Shown: one piece after another, positions 9,801 to 20,745 of the stretch
Layout of the letters: each line of letters starts with the position of its first letter
Numbering within the stretch: position 1 is the stretch's first letter
NCBI GenBank assembly: GCA_033557465.1
Contig: CM066043.1
Coordinates: 78,460,662 to 78,524,661 of the forward strand
Length of the DNA: 64,000 bases
Direction of reading: 5' to 3'
Source: Ichthyophis bannanicus
Lineage: Eukaryota > Chordata > Amphibia > Gymnophiona > Ichthyophiidae
Notes under the pieces: generated by a model
What the model was told of the DNA's origin: nothing
The model's input: only the letters and a program-made list of their open reading frames with translations
The model's database searches: none
Program-made: the position numbers and the translations under genes

Positions 9801-11812
9801 GCCCCTACCTCTTCCTGACCCCCTCGAAAGAACTTACTCCCTGGGAGGATAGTGAGCCCACTGGAAGGGAACATACTGCGCTGCTCAGAACCTCCGAAAG
9901 TCCCAGAAGCGGCCTCTAGTAGAAGTCGCTGGTTTAACAGTCTTAGATTTGTTCTCTGGTAGCCTTGGGACCTTGGATTCCCCCAAGTCCTTTACCAATT
10001 TCTCCAGTGCTTCCCTGAAGAGGAGTTTCCCATTGAAAGGAAGCTTACTAAGGCAAGTCTTGGAGGTTATGTCTGCTGACCAAGTCCAAAGCCATAACGG
10101 GCAACATGCAGAGACCATTGAGGCCATACACTTGGCAGAAGCTCTCACCTGGTCATAAAACATGTCAGCCAGATAGGTTGACCCAGACTCAAGCTTAGCT
10201 GCCTCTGAGATCGACCCTGATGAACCAGGATCTGCTTCGGGTAAACACTGTGCCCGCCTTAAACAACCCGTGTGACACAGGCCCCGCACATGGACGCCTG
10301 CAACACCAGGGCCATAATTTCAAAAGATTGCTTCAAGAGCATTTCCAGCTTTCAGTCTTGAGCATCCTTGAGGGCCGCTCCATCTTTCACCAGAATTGAC
10401 GTTGTCTTGGTCACTACCATGACCAAAGCATCCACTTTCTAGAGTCTGAGGAGATCCTTCTGGTGGGATAGGGTGCATGCGTGCCATAGACCTGCTGACC
10501 CATAGTCCTGCCTCTGGAGCCTCCCACTCCACCTCAATCATCTTGGAGGCCTCCGAATGGCCTTTAATAAGGGATCCTCCAGAGAGCCTTCCTTCTCTGG
10601 GGAACAATCAATCATATTTAGTGCTGCCAAGGACTGCACAATCAACACTGGCAGCTCTTCCCGACAAAATACCCGTATTATGGAGGGGTCCTCGTCGAGG
10701 GGGAATCTCGCCTTCCTCTAGTTTTTCACCTGAGGGCTCCTCCCATAGGCCCAAAGGACCGCCCAAAGGATTCTCAGAATCTTCAGAGCATAGGGACCCC
10801 CGGTTCTCCCAAGTGTCTTCCTCCGCTCTGTGGTGCTTGGCACCCAGCTCTTTGCCAGTTGCTGCCAGCCCTTTCTTGGCCCCCAAGCCGTGAGGAGCAT
10901 CGTACCCTAGGCCCTACTTCATGCAGTAGGCCCTGTACAAAAGACATACAAATTCCAGTAAGAACAGGAGCCCAGAACTCTCCAGTGGGATCTGCTAACC
11001 CCAGCCACTGCTCTCTCAGGGGTGCAGGAGCTCTTTTCTGACCCTCTGAGCGCCTCCTACCTCCAACTGCGCTGTCATGTCCATGGCTGCCTTTCCCGTC
11101 AAAACAGCAGGCTCCCATAGCTGCAGAGAAACTGGCTCATACCCCGCATCGGTCTGGGTCTCTGAGCATGCCTCTGCCTCCGGAGCCGTCCCCTACAGGA
11201 GTGCCTCCACGGTGCACCCTTCAGTCTCACATATCTGGCAGAACCCTGTCGCCAATAACAAACTGGACACACAGGCTGCTCTGCTGAACGACATGAACAT
11301 CACAGATGATCTGGCAGACTTCCCTTCAGAAGCCTCAGTTCCTTTTTGGGTGTGTGTGTTGGGTTGGTTGGTTGGTTTGTTTGTTTGTTTTTTAATTTTT
11401 TTAAATTAGAGATCTGGTTCTGGCATGCAGGAGTCCCTGGGCCCCCTCCCAAAGACTGGGGAAGAGGAATGGTGGAGATCTATGTCCCAAGGGGGCAAAT
11501 GGGCCCTGTGAGGGGAGAGACTAAGGGGGAGAGACTCAGACCACTGAGCTTTGCACCCCAAAACCACCCAAGCTGACCAAACAGCTTTGGGTCTAATGCA
11601 GAGCCATACCAATTCCTCTTGTCCTCTCTTTATATCCATCTATAGTGGAGTTCAGTCTGCAAAGATAATCATCACCATCTGCTGGAGACTGAGAAAATAC
11701 TGGAGTGTTCAGAGATGCACAGGACCTTATGGGGTGACATCAACGGAACCTTTGTTCTGTGTCTCCATCTGCTGGTGATAGGGTATAAACCTAGGCATTT
11801 GGACTGGATTGG
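8505..11812 (-). mobile_element. DIRS family B, copy B1 (minus, decayed)
   Basis: This second DIRS family differs from the A copies. From 11812 downward it holds a left terminal segment with a CAGCAGATGGAGAC-like motif (11760-11812), gag, RT and RNase H. The recombinase end is missing. The gag and RT pieces match copy B2 at 12170-16800, for example SCLSKLP..G.LLFREAL.KLVKD. Frames are heavily broken. Confidence 0.7.
9885..11120 (-). pseudogene. DIRS-B gag remnant (copy B1)
   Basis: The 134-codon frame 10289-9885 has AKLESGSTYLADMFYDQVRASAKCMASMV and TCLSKLPFNGKLLFREALEKLVKDLGESK. Both blocks recur in the B2 gag at 15627-16619. Upstream frames to about 11120 are Gly/Ser/Pro rich and only positionally assignable. 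11130-11640 has no feature I can name beyond GT-rich runs (11346-11395). Confidence 0.6.
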
Positions 11813-11824
11813 AAGGACAATAGG

Positions 11825-12060
11825 AAACAGCTTTTCTTCAGCAATGGCATTCTTCTTATGACCCTTCCGTACAGGCCATTTTTGTGAAATAATCTTGAAA
11901 TTGTTGAACAATCAACATTTTCCCGTCTCGCAGTCCTCTGTAATTCTTTTAAAGTAAACTTAGTCCTCATAATGACCACCTTCGACAGTTTTCTTACCCA
12001 TGGCTACTACCTCTTGAGAGATGCCTGACTGAGGCAGCATCTTTGTGGTGCAAACTATTT
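11825..12060 (-). mobile_element. Tc1/mariner transposase scrap
   Basis: The minus-strand frame 11979-11791 reads FTLKELQRTARRENVDCSTISRLFHKNGLYGRVIRRMPLLKK. This is the second helix-turn-helix region of Tc1-type transposases (the usual GLYGR.ARRKPLL block). Only the DNA-binding part is left and no DDE motif is visible. It is wedged between DIRS B1 and B2. Confidence 0.7.
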
Positions 12061-12189
12061 CCGTTTTACAGTGATAAGCCTGACAGTGCCCCAATGGTAT
12101 TCAAACATTGACATTTTCTTATAGCCTTCCCCTAATCTTTTGAATAAGGCAAAATTAGACCTTGCCTGGTAATTGTCTTTTCTTGAGTA

Positions 12190-12265
12190 ACTCCAGGCCA
12201 GTCCAGTTATGCTTGGGTATTCACCCTCCTCCAGCAGCTGAGGACTAAGCATGTCAGGATTCTTT
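12190..12265 (-). repeat. DIRS B2 right inverted terminal repeat
   Basis: The plus strand here reads CCAGGCCAGTCCAGTTATGC, then TATTCACCCTCCTCCAGCAG and CATGTCAGGATTCT. The same blocks occur reverse-complemented at 16730-16793, upstream of gag. A shorter direct copy (CCAGTCCAGTTATGCTTGGG) at 12725-12744 is placed as part of the ICR. Confidence 0.7.
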
Positions 12266-12699
12266 TCCACCAGCATAACAGCTCCCTCTGCTGCCCCAGA
12301 ATCCAGTCTCTTATCAACAAAGCAGACCACCACACCAATGTGCTTCTACTTACTCCAATAAACCCCAGGGATTCGCGTATTTTTCCAAAACTTTTTTTTT
12401 AAACTTAAACAAGCTCAACAGAAGGCACCAGAGAACCCTGTGCCCTGTTAGCTAACTCCTCTAGCTATATACAGAATGAGGGCATGACCTGAAAACAGGG
12501 CAGATTTGCTAACCCAGCCAGTTCCCCCCCCCCCCCAGGGGGAGCATTAATGTCTCATACTGAATCCATGCTATATCCCTCACTAGAGCTGAAACCACCT
12601 CACTATCCGGGCTCGCCCCCCCCCCCCCCAATGCCTATCTAACAGCAGGTGGGTCCTGAAGTTATTCAAGGAAAGAGAATTAGCAGGTAAGATCGAATT

Positions 12700-12745
12700 T
12701 TGCCTTCCTTATCGTCCCTCCAGACCAGTCCAGTTATGCTTGGGA
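12700..12745 (-). repeat. DIRS B2 internal complementary region, partial
   Basis: CCTTATCGTCCCTCCAGACC followed by AGTCCAGTTATGCTTGGG repeats the outer end of the left ITR (16752-16793, reverse complement). It lies between the recombinase frame and the right ITR, where DIRS elements keep the ICR. Confidence 0.6.
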
Positions 12746-12947
12746 TGTGCCAGAGCAGTGCTTATAAGTGGGAGGGACACGCCAGACTGGCCTGCAGAAA
12801 AGATACTCCAAATTGAGCATCTGTCGCAGCTTGAATATCCAGATGGTAATGCCTGGAGAAAGTATGAAGCGACAACCATTTCACCGCTTTACAAATTTTC
12901 ACCAGCGGCAACAAACCACATTCTGCCCAGGAAGCCGCCTGTGCCCT

Positions 12948-13497
12948 CTAAGTGGGCTCCAAGCCCACTGGAGGAACTCTACCACAGACCATGTAGGCAG
13001 ACACGATCACCTGTTTTACCCATCTAGCGATGGAAGCCTTGGAGGCAGCTTCCCCTTTACTCAGCTCTCCGAACAAGACAAACAAGCAGTCTGACTTCCT
13101 GAAGGGCTCAGTGGATTTCAGGTACTGCCATAGAGCCCTGTGGACATAGAATCCATACAGCCGGTGGTCTCCAGCCTTCCTTCTGGCCTTTGGAAATACT
13201 GGCAGTGAAACTTGCTGATTCAGGTGAAAACAGGATACCACCTTGGGCAGGAATGAGGGTACCAGTCTCAACACCACCTTCTCCTTAGTGATCAAAAGAA
13301 AAGGTTCCCTACCCGAAAGAGCCTGAAGCTCCAAAATCCTCCTTGCCAAGCAAATAGCCACAAGAAACACTGTCTTCAAAAGTAAGATCCTGTAGTGAAG
13401 CTCTCGCGATAGGCTCATATGGTTGCTCCGTTAAGACTGCCAGGACCAAATTAAGGAGGCCGGACCTGCTGCACCATCTTGAGAAACCAGGCCACAT
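12948..13497 (-). pseudogene. DIRS-B tyrosine recombinase, truncated
   Basis: Two overlapping minus frames carry LNLVLAVLTEQPYEPIARASLQDLTF and then LLLKTVFLVAICLARRILELQAL. The latter holds the first catalytic Arg (ARRILELQAL). They are followed by KEKVVLRLVPSFLPKVVSCFHLNQQVSLPVF, which is collinear with the A1 recombinase. The HxxR and Tyr nucleophile blocks are not preserved in frame. Confidence 0.8.
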
Positions 13498-13796
13498 CTG
13501 GGTGAGCTACCAGGGACCTGCCCTGCACTTGCCACTTGTAGCAAGCGAGGGCTGCCATTTGCACCTTCAGTAAACTAAACAACCAGTCTTTTTCAAGCCT
13601 GTGCTGCAAAAAGAACAATTATATGTGGCATGGAACATGCGAATGGCACCAACTCTCAAAGATCTGCCAGGCAATGGTAGTTGATCTCTTTTGAGCCTTC
13701 AACAAGGTAGCAATGACCGAAGAGGTGTAACCTCACCTCCTCAACCGTGCCCACTCAAGAGCCAAAACGTAAGCAAGAACCGATCCACCTATGGCA

Positions 13797-15473
13797 TTAG
13801 CACCGGCCCCCAGCGAGCAGTTCATTCTGTCTGGGAGCCACCATGGTCTGTCCACCAACAGGTGCATGAGGTCCATGTACCACGGCCTCCGCAGTCAATC
13901 TGGAGCATTGAGGATCACCATCCCTTTGAGTTTCAATTGCATCAGGTGACTGATGAGAGCCCACGGTGGAAACACATAGAGAAGCCCTCCAGAGGGCCAG
14001 GGCTGTGTGAGTGGGCTGAGCTCCTCTGACATGGGCTCCCTGCATCTGCTGAAGAAGCAGTTCGCCTTGGCATTTGTTCACTGTCGCCATCAGGTCCATG
14101 ACTGGCTGACCCCATTGCAATGTGATGTTCCCACTCGCCCGGGTCCTTGCCAGTACTGACTGAGGAAGTTGGCTGCACATTCTCCTTCCAAGCTACATGC
14201 CCCGCAGAGAGAGCCACCTGATTCTCCTCTGCCCACTGCAACAGGGCCTAACTCTCCTCTGCCAGGGATGCACTGCCTGTGCCCCCCTGCCAATTGATGA
14301 ACACTACTGTTGCGTTGTCAGAACACACCATGACTGGCTTCCGAGCCAGTGGAGGACTGAATGCTTGGAGATCCTGGAATACCGCCCACATCTCCAACCG
14401 ATTGAAAGACTAAGACCTCTTCTCCAGAGACAACTGCTCCTGACCATGTGCCCCCCATCCCGAGAGGCTGGCGTATGTCGTGAGCAACACTCACTGCAGT
14501 TGTTCCAGCGGTAGTCCGGCCCCCAAGTGATCCGGATGCAGCCACCAATCCAGACTCCCGCACACTCTCTAGACATGGCAATCTGTGCGCTGGGGTGTGA
14601 TTGCTGGGGTGACAACAGGCCAGCAACGCCCTCTACAGTGGTCTCGTGTGCACCCATGCCCAGGATACCAGATCCAGCACTGCCACTGCCATGGATTCCA
14701 GGAGCTGCAGCGCCTTCATGCCCAAAAACCTCCGAGCCTGGGCCTGCAACTTCCAGACCCACTCCTCAGGCAGACTGACCACCCATTCCTGGGTGTCGAA
14801 CTGTGCTCCCAGGTACACCAGGCATTGTGCAGGCTGTAGCTGACTCTTGGCTGAGTTAACAACCCAGCCCAAACTACTGAGGAACTCCACCACAAGGTGT
14901 GTAGCGGAGACCCCCCTCGGCCTCTGACTTCGCCCGGATGAGCCAGTCTTCCAGACAGGGATGTACCAGGACACCCTCCTTCTGTAGGGCCACTGCCACC
15001 ATCACCATGATCTTTGTAAAGGTGTGCGGAGTGGTGGCCAGCCTGAAGGACAGTGCCCGGAACTGGAAATGCCCCACCAGTACTGCAAAGCAGAAAAACC
15101 GCTGATCCGGTCAAATGGGGCTGTGAAGATCCAGTGCCGACAAGAACTCACCCTGTCTCACTGCCAGTATGACTGACTGCAATTTTTTCATGTGAAAGTG
15201 TGGAACTTGCAACGCTCGATTCACATGCTTGAGGTCAAGAATAGGCCGAAAGGAGCCCTCCTTTTTTGGCACCACAAAACAGACGGAGAATTGACCTAAG
15301 CTGTATTGGTCTGGAGGCACCGGCACCACTGCCTGTAACTGCAAAAGGTGCTGGAGAGTGGACTGGACTGCCCACATCTTCTCTGGAGCCTTGCAGGGAG
15401 AGAAGGCAAAGGCCTCTGCCTCGGAAAGGAGACTAGCAAACTCCAGTGCATACCCCTCACAGATAACTTCCAA
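13797..15473 (-). pseudogene. DIRS-B RT/RNase H (copy B2), fragmented
   Basis: The RT entry 15473-15111 reads SPCKAPEKMWAVQSTLQHLLQLQAVVPVPP, FSVCFVVPKKEGSFRPILDLKHVNRAL and FLSALDL. Next come GHFQFRALSFRLATTPHTFTKIM with a remnant of the LDD box (VLVHPCLEDWLIRA, 15077-14874; Glu replaces the first Asp). The connection/RNase H follows in frames 14974-14633, 14762-14304 and 14293-13797. There are several frameshifts, and the altered catalytic box indicates an inactive copy. Confidence 0.75.
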
Positions 15474-15626
15474 GACTCACTGGTCGGTAGTTATCATGAT
15501 CCAGGCACCATGGCCTCATTGGGGTTTCTGTGCTGGTGCCTACAAAGCAGAGTAACCACTTCGACCTACCCCTTGGAAATCTGCCCCCACATACCATAAC
15601 GACCTCTCTGGTACAGCACAAAATGA

Positions 15627-16619
15627 TTAGTCCGAAAGCACCCAAACTCCCAGGGCTGTCCCTGTGGGGGCATTCCTTGCTTTGCCCCTCTGTTTGTCCT
15701 CCGGTAAGCAGCTTCCCTTAGTCTCTCCGGGGTCTTTCACCAATTTATCCAGTGCCTCCCGAAAGAGCAGCCTGCCCTCATAGGGGAGCTTACTAAGGCA
15801 AGACTTGGAAGCCATGTCCGCTGACCAATTGCAGAGCTAAAGAAAACGCTGGGCTGCAATCAGGGAAGATATGGCTTTGGCATTTACCCTAATGAGGTCA
15901 TAGAAGGTGTCAGCCAAATAGGCCGACTCCAGCTTGGCCCCTTCTGAGGACCCTGGCTCCTCCAGATCCATGGAGCACAAACCCTGAAACCAACAAATGG
16001 ATGCTCTTGACACACAGACCCTGCATATGGAAGCCTTTAGGGCTAATGCGCTGGAATCAAAGGCTTGTTTGAGAAGGGTTTCCAGCCTACGATCCTGGAG
16101 ATCCTTCAGGGCTGCTCCACCTTCCACTGGAATAGTGGTCTTTTTTGTGACTGCTGATACTAAGGCATCCAACTTTGGCATCTGGAGAAGCTCCTGCTCT
16201 TCCTGTGGGACTTGCTCTGCTTCCTCTAAGGATGGCCTCCAGAAACTCCCATTTGGACTCTTTGAACAGGAAAGCAGACCTGCGCCTCCTTGAACCCCTG
16301 CAACATGGGGTCTTCCAGGGGTTCCTCCACCGCTGCTGGTGGAGATACAATATTCAGTGCAACTAGGGAATGACTGATAAGCGCTGACAGCTCTTCCATA
16401 TGAAAAAAAACCCTCTAACCATATTATGGTCTTCCCCCAGGGAAGAGTTTCCCCTCCTCCAGGGCAGCAAACCCCTTCCTCGCCCCATAGCCCAGAGATC
16501 CCTTCCCCCAGGTCCTCTGAAGTGGGCGACTGGGGAGAATCTTGACCCAGCCGGGGGTCAGCCTCTCCTCGAGGGCTCTTTAAGGATGCTGGCCACTCTG
16601 GGATCCCCCTGCTGCCCAA
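15627..16619 (-). pseudogene. DIRS-B gag (copy B2)
   Basis: A 260-codon frame (16619-15837) and the adjoining frame 15815-15627 carry AKLESAYLADTFYDLIRVNAKAISSLIAAQ and SCLSKLPYEGRLLFREALDKLVKDPGETK. These are the two blocks shared with copy B1. The upstream half is acidic and Gly/Pro rich (EDLGEGISGLWGEEG). It is assigned to gag by its place before RT; no zinc knuckle is visible. Confidence 0.6.
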
Positions 16620-16729
16620 AAACAGTGGGCTGGGAGTCCGAGGCCTGACTTGTGGCTACACCAGACTCTCCCTGCTTCCTTTTCATACAATAGGCCCGAT
16701 GTAAGGCTAATAGAATCCTGACATGTTCA

Positions 16730-16793
16730 GTCTTTGGCTGCTGGAGGAGGGTGAATACCCAAGTGTAACTGGACTGGCCTGGAGGTATGATAA
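16730..16793 (-). repeat. DIRS B2 left inverted terminal repeat
   Basis: This is the reverse complement of the blocks at 12190-12265. Read on the minus strand it runs CCTTATCATACCTCCAGGCC, AGTCCAGTTACACTTGGG, then TATTCACCCTCCTCCAGCAG. It marks the 5' end of the minus-strand element at about 16800. Confidence 0.7.
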
Positions 16794-16800
16794 GGAATCA

Positions 16801-17073
16801 GATGTTTTATCCTACAGGCTCCATGTTCAGCATATTTAGATGGCTGCTTCAAATTCACTTCATACAGCAAATTGATTATTTATCCAGGAGTACTTTAATC
16901 AGCTCAGCTACTGTGATTTGAAAACAGGTAAAAGCTTTAACTTATTATGGGCCCTGTTAAGTCAGTTTTTGTAAATGAAGCTAACTTGCCTACATCTTCA
17001 TACCCTTTGTCACAGCAAACCCAATCAAGACTTTTTAACTTCTTATTCTTTATTTACTTTTTTGAATATTTCT
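16801..17073. other. AT-rich stretch, nothing recognised
   Basis: This is AT-rich sequence between DIRS B2 and BovB with no coding frame, tRNA-like box or terminal repeat. It ends with the left copy of the 11-bp TSD of the following LINE. Confidence 0.5.
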
Positions 17074-17084
17074 ATAATTGTTCT

Positions 17085-19565
17085 ACGAAATTGAAGAGTT
17101 CTATGAACAAGTACAAGCTGAAATTGACAGAACATGCAAACAGGATATCCTGATAGTCATGGGTGACTGGAACACAAAAGTTGGCAACAAAGAAGAAGGC
17201 AAAGTAGTTGGGAAAATATGGACTTGGCAACAGAAATGAAGCTGGAGAAAGACTGATAGAATTCTGCAAGACCAACGATATATTCATCTCAAACACCTTC
17301 TTCCATCAACACAAGCGGCGACTGTACACATGGACGTCACCCAATGGATTGTATAAAAATCAAATTGACTACATCTGTGGAAGTCAACGATGGAAAAGTT
17401 CTATAACATCAACAAAGACAAAACCTGGAGCTGACTGTGGTACAGATCATCAACTACTAGTATGCAAACTCAAGCTAAAGTTGAAAAAGAGCAAACCACT
17501 CATGAATGCAGCAAAATATGACCTTGAGAATATACCACTGGAATTTAAAGACTGCCTGCAAAATCGATTTGCTGCTTTAGATACAAATGACAGAGCTCCA
17601 GAAGAGTTATGGAATGACATCAAGAAGGTTGTGTTGGAAGAAAGCGAGAAGTCTCTACAAAAGGTGAAAAAGCAAAAACGGCCAAAATGGATGACGGAAG
17701 AAACTCTGAAAATTGCCCAGAAACACAGAGAAGCTAAAGCCAGAGGAGAAAGAAAGACAATAACAGAACTCAACAGAGATTTCCAACATGCAGCAAAACA
17801 GGACAAGGAAAAGTACTACAATGACGCATGCAAGGAAATAGAAGCAGAAACTAGTAGAAGAAGAACAAGATCAGCTTTCCTAAAGCTACAAGAGTTAAAG
17901 AAAAAGTTCCAGCCTCGAATTGGAATGTTACAAGATGCTCAAGGTTCTATGTTGAATGATGCTGAGAAGATCAAGAAGAGGTGGAAGGAATATACAGAGT
18001 TTTTATATGATAAAGATCAAGTGGACCAACAGCCATTTCAACCTTACCTTATGATCGGGAACCATTGGTGATGAAATAAGTTGAAGCAGCATTGAAAGCC
18101 TTATCAAAGAACAAAGCACCAGGCATTGATAGCATTCCCATAGAAGTATTACAGCAATCTGATGCAGCTGTTACCGTACTTGGCTCTGCCAAGAAATATG
18201 GAAGACATCATGGCCAACTGACTGGAAAAGATCTGTGTTTATACCAATACTAAAGAAAGGTGATCCAACTGACTGTGGAAATTATCGAACAATCGCTCTG
18301 ATCCCATATGCCAGCAAGATTCTACTGAAGATTATTCAAAAGAGACTACAACCATACCTGGAACAAGAACTACCTGAAGTGCAAGCAGGGTTCAGGAAAG
18401 GGCGAGGAACGAGAGACATCATTGCAGATGTGAGATGGATTCTTGAAAAGACTAAAGAATACCAAAAGGATATCTATTTGTGCTTTATCGACTATAGCAA
18501 GGCTTTTGACTGTGTAAACTATGAGAAACTCTGGGCCACATTAAGAAGAATGGGTATACCAGAACACCTGATCGAACTGTTGCTTCTTGATCAATGTACA
18601 GATTGTGCAAGAGTACGAATGGAACAAAGAGAAACAGAATGGTTTAAAATAAGCAAAGGTGTAAGACAAGGCTGCATATTTTCCCCCTACCTGTTTAATT
18701 TATATGCAGAACAAATCATCAGAGAAGCAGGATTGTATGAAGACAACAGAGGTGTGAAGATTGGTGGAAGACTCAACAACCTTCGCTATGCTGATGATAC
18801 CACATTACTGGCTGAAAGTGAAGATGATCTGAAACATTTGCTTCTCACAATCAAAGAACATAGTCTCAAAATGGGCCTGCACCTTAATGTAAAGAAGACA
18901 AAGATCATGACAACTGGCATAATCAACAGGTTCAGGTTCATCATTGAAGAAGAAGAAATTGAAATCGTGAACAACTTTAACCTACTTGGATCAACTATCA
19001 ATAAAGAAGCAACAAGAAGTCAAGAAATCAGACAACGCATTGCTCTTGGCAGAAGGCTATGAAAGACCTAGATAAGATTCTCACGAGCAGAGATGTCTCT
19101 CTCCATACAAAGATTCGACTTGTTCAAGCCATGGTATTTTCAATAACATCATATGGATGTGAAAGCTGGACAGTGAAAAAGATAGACAGGAAGAAAATTG
19201 ATGCCTTTGAATTATGGTGCTGGCGGCGAATACTGTGTATACCATGGACTGCCCGAAGAACAAACCAGTCGGTGCTAGAGGAAATCAAACCTAAGCTTTC
19301 TTTAGAAGCTCAGATGACAAGACTTCGACTTTCATACTTTGGACACATCATGCGAAGAGAGAGATCATTAGAGAAAGACATCATGCTTGGCAAGATAGAA
19401 GGTCAACGCAAAAGAGGAAGGCCAGCAATGAGATGGATTGATACAATAACAGCAGCTACGGGTAGCAGTCTGTCAACAGTGAGCCGCCTGACTCAAGACC
19501 GAACACAATTTAGGATAGCTATCCAGAGGGTCGCCATGAGTCGACTCCGACTCGACGGCACTTAA
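17085..19565 (+). pseudogene. BovB ORF2: AP endonuclease, reverse transcriptase and C-terminal domain (broken)
   Basis: The endonuclease half starts at DILIVMGDWNTKVG, with a frame change near 17210. It continues through TSPNGLYKNQIDYICGSQRW and DCGTDHQLLVCKLKL. The RT frame 18235-19062 has FIPILKKGDPTDCGNYRTIALIP, GFRKGRGTRDIIADVRWILEK, FIDYSKAFDCVNYEKLW, GVRQGCIFSPYLFNLYAE and the catalytic LRYADDTTLLAES. The C-terminal frame 19059-19565 has GCESWTVKKIDRKKIDAFELWCWRR and SYFGHIMRRE, the usual BovB end. Stops or frame changes near 17210, 18071, 18235, 18590 and 19060 make it non-functional. The family is known for horizontal spread among vertebrates. Confidence 0.92.
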
Positions 19566-19578
19566 CAACAACAACAAC
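17085..19578 (+). mobile_element. BovB/RTE-type LINE, 5'-truncated, with 11-bp TSD
   Basis: The element is bracketed by perfect direct repeats ATAATTGTTCT at 17074-17084 and 19579-19589. Its 3' end is the RTE-type tail ACTCGACGGCACTTAACAAC followed by AAC repeats instead of poly(A). It is 2,494 bp and lacks the N-terminal part of the endonuclease. Confidence 0.93.
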
Positions 19579-19589
19579 ATAATTGTTCT

Positions 19590-20025
19590 TACATGTCTTG
19601 TGCAGATCAATGAAACAATAGAAAATCAGTGGCGAGACTTGGAGACTGCAGTCCGCAGATGATGCGTGACCAATTTGAAAAAGCTCTCTTGCCTAGAAGA
19701 CTAGGTAAAAACTGCACTTTCCCAATCTGCAATGATTGAAAACACTTATTCTAAATGACTCAGTTCTGTTCCTGCTGAAAATGAGGCTTCAACTAAGAAT
19801 CTCCGGGAATGTCTACTCACAGATCATGTGCAAGTAAGTGCAATCTCATGATGTGCCTCCTTTATGCCTGTGTAATCTTTTAAGAGCCATTTTATTTATT
19901 TTAAAACAATTTTGTATACCATCTTCCGCCTAAAACATGCTTCATAACATTTCCCCTTAGATGTCCAGCTTATCAGTCTTGCAAAGACTGCCTGCAATTC
20001 CTCTCAATTAAATATGGATTTTACA
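19590..20025. other. No feature recognised
   Basis: After the right TSD of the BovB copy there are about 430 bases of ordinary-looking sequence. I see no open frame of note, terminal repeats or RNA-like boxes. Confidence 0.5.
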
Positions 20026-20600
20026 TAGAAACATAGGCCATGTGGTCTTTTTCTGTCATCATATTTCTATGTTTCTATCTAGTCTGTCCTTCCATATCAA
20101 CAACTACAACAGTCCCCTTTTTTTCCTTTAGAGATCCTCTGTGTTTGTCCCATGCTTTTTTGAATTCAGTTACTGTCCTCATTTCTACCACCTCCACTGG
20201 GAGACTATTCATGGATCCACTACTCTTTCCGTAAAGAAATATTTCCACATATCACTCCTGAATCTATCTCGCTTCACCCTCATCCCATGTCCCCTCGTAG
20301 CAGAACTTGCTTTCAATTGAAAGAGGCTCTCTCCCTGAACATTTATGCCACGGAGGTATTTAAACATCTCAATCATATCACCTCTATCCCGCCTTTCCTC
20401 TAAGGTGTACATATTGAGATCCTTAAGTCTGTCCTCATATGCTTTATAATGAAGTCCACTAATCATTTTAGTAGCCACCCTCTGCACCGACTCCATCCTG
20501 TTCACATCCTTTTGAAAGTGCGATCTCCAGAATTGCACACTAGATTTAGATTTAATTACTTGCCTTTTCAAACCTGAGCTCTCAGCAGGTTCCAAATTAG
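20026..20600 (-). mobile_element. CR1-like LINE, 3' end (minus strand)
   Basis: The minus-strand frame 20595-20209 reads RMESVQRVATKMISGLHYKAYEDRLKDLNMYTLEERRDRGDMIEMFKYLRGINVQGESLFQ and then FTERVVDP. This is the C-terminal CR1 pol block also present at 7314-8500. The 3' end at 20026 shows the CATAGAAACATAGAAATATG-type terminal motif. The 5' part is truncated at about 20600. Confidence 0.85.
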
Positions 20601-20745
20601 GTACTGTAATTATTTCCCTGCCCCAAAGGACTTAGTCTGAGATCGATTTTCAAAGACACTTTGCTGGTGATCAGCATCTGCTAACCGGATAAGTGCCAGT
20701 GAGGGATATTACAAAAAGAACTCAGGTCACTAGTAGAGTGTACAG
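20601..20745. other. Short spacer before the Penelope-like compound element
   Basis: Nothing recognised. A possible insertion boundary of the Penelope-like element lies near 20746, where the inverted repeat begins. Confidence 0.4.

Larger units (their letters stand above)
12170..16800 (-). mobile_element. DIRS family B, copy B2 (minus, nearly full length, decayed)
   Basis: From 16800 downward: left ITR (16793-16730), gag (16619-15627), RT/RNase H (15473-13797), recombinase (13497-12948), an ICR-like segment (12700-12745) and a right ITR (12265-12190). The two ITRs share CCAGGCCAGTCCAGTTA and TATTCACCCTCCTCCAGCAG in opposite orientation. Two C-runs (12534-12546, 12616-12629) lie between the ICR and right ITR. 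Its parts are in separate frames, so it is inactive. Confidence 0.75.

Noticed and set aside
10477..10893. 138-codon plus-strand frame
   Set aside because: Lies antisense to the decayed DIRS-B gag of copy B1; a shadow frame.
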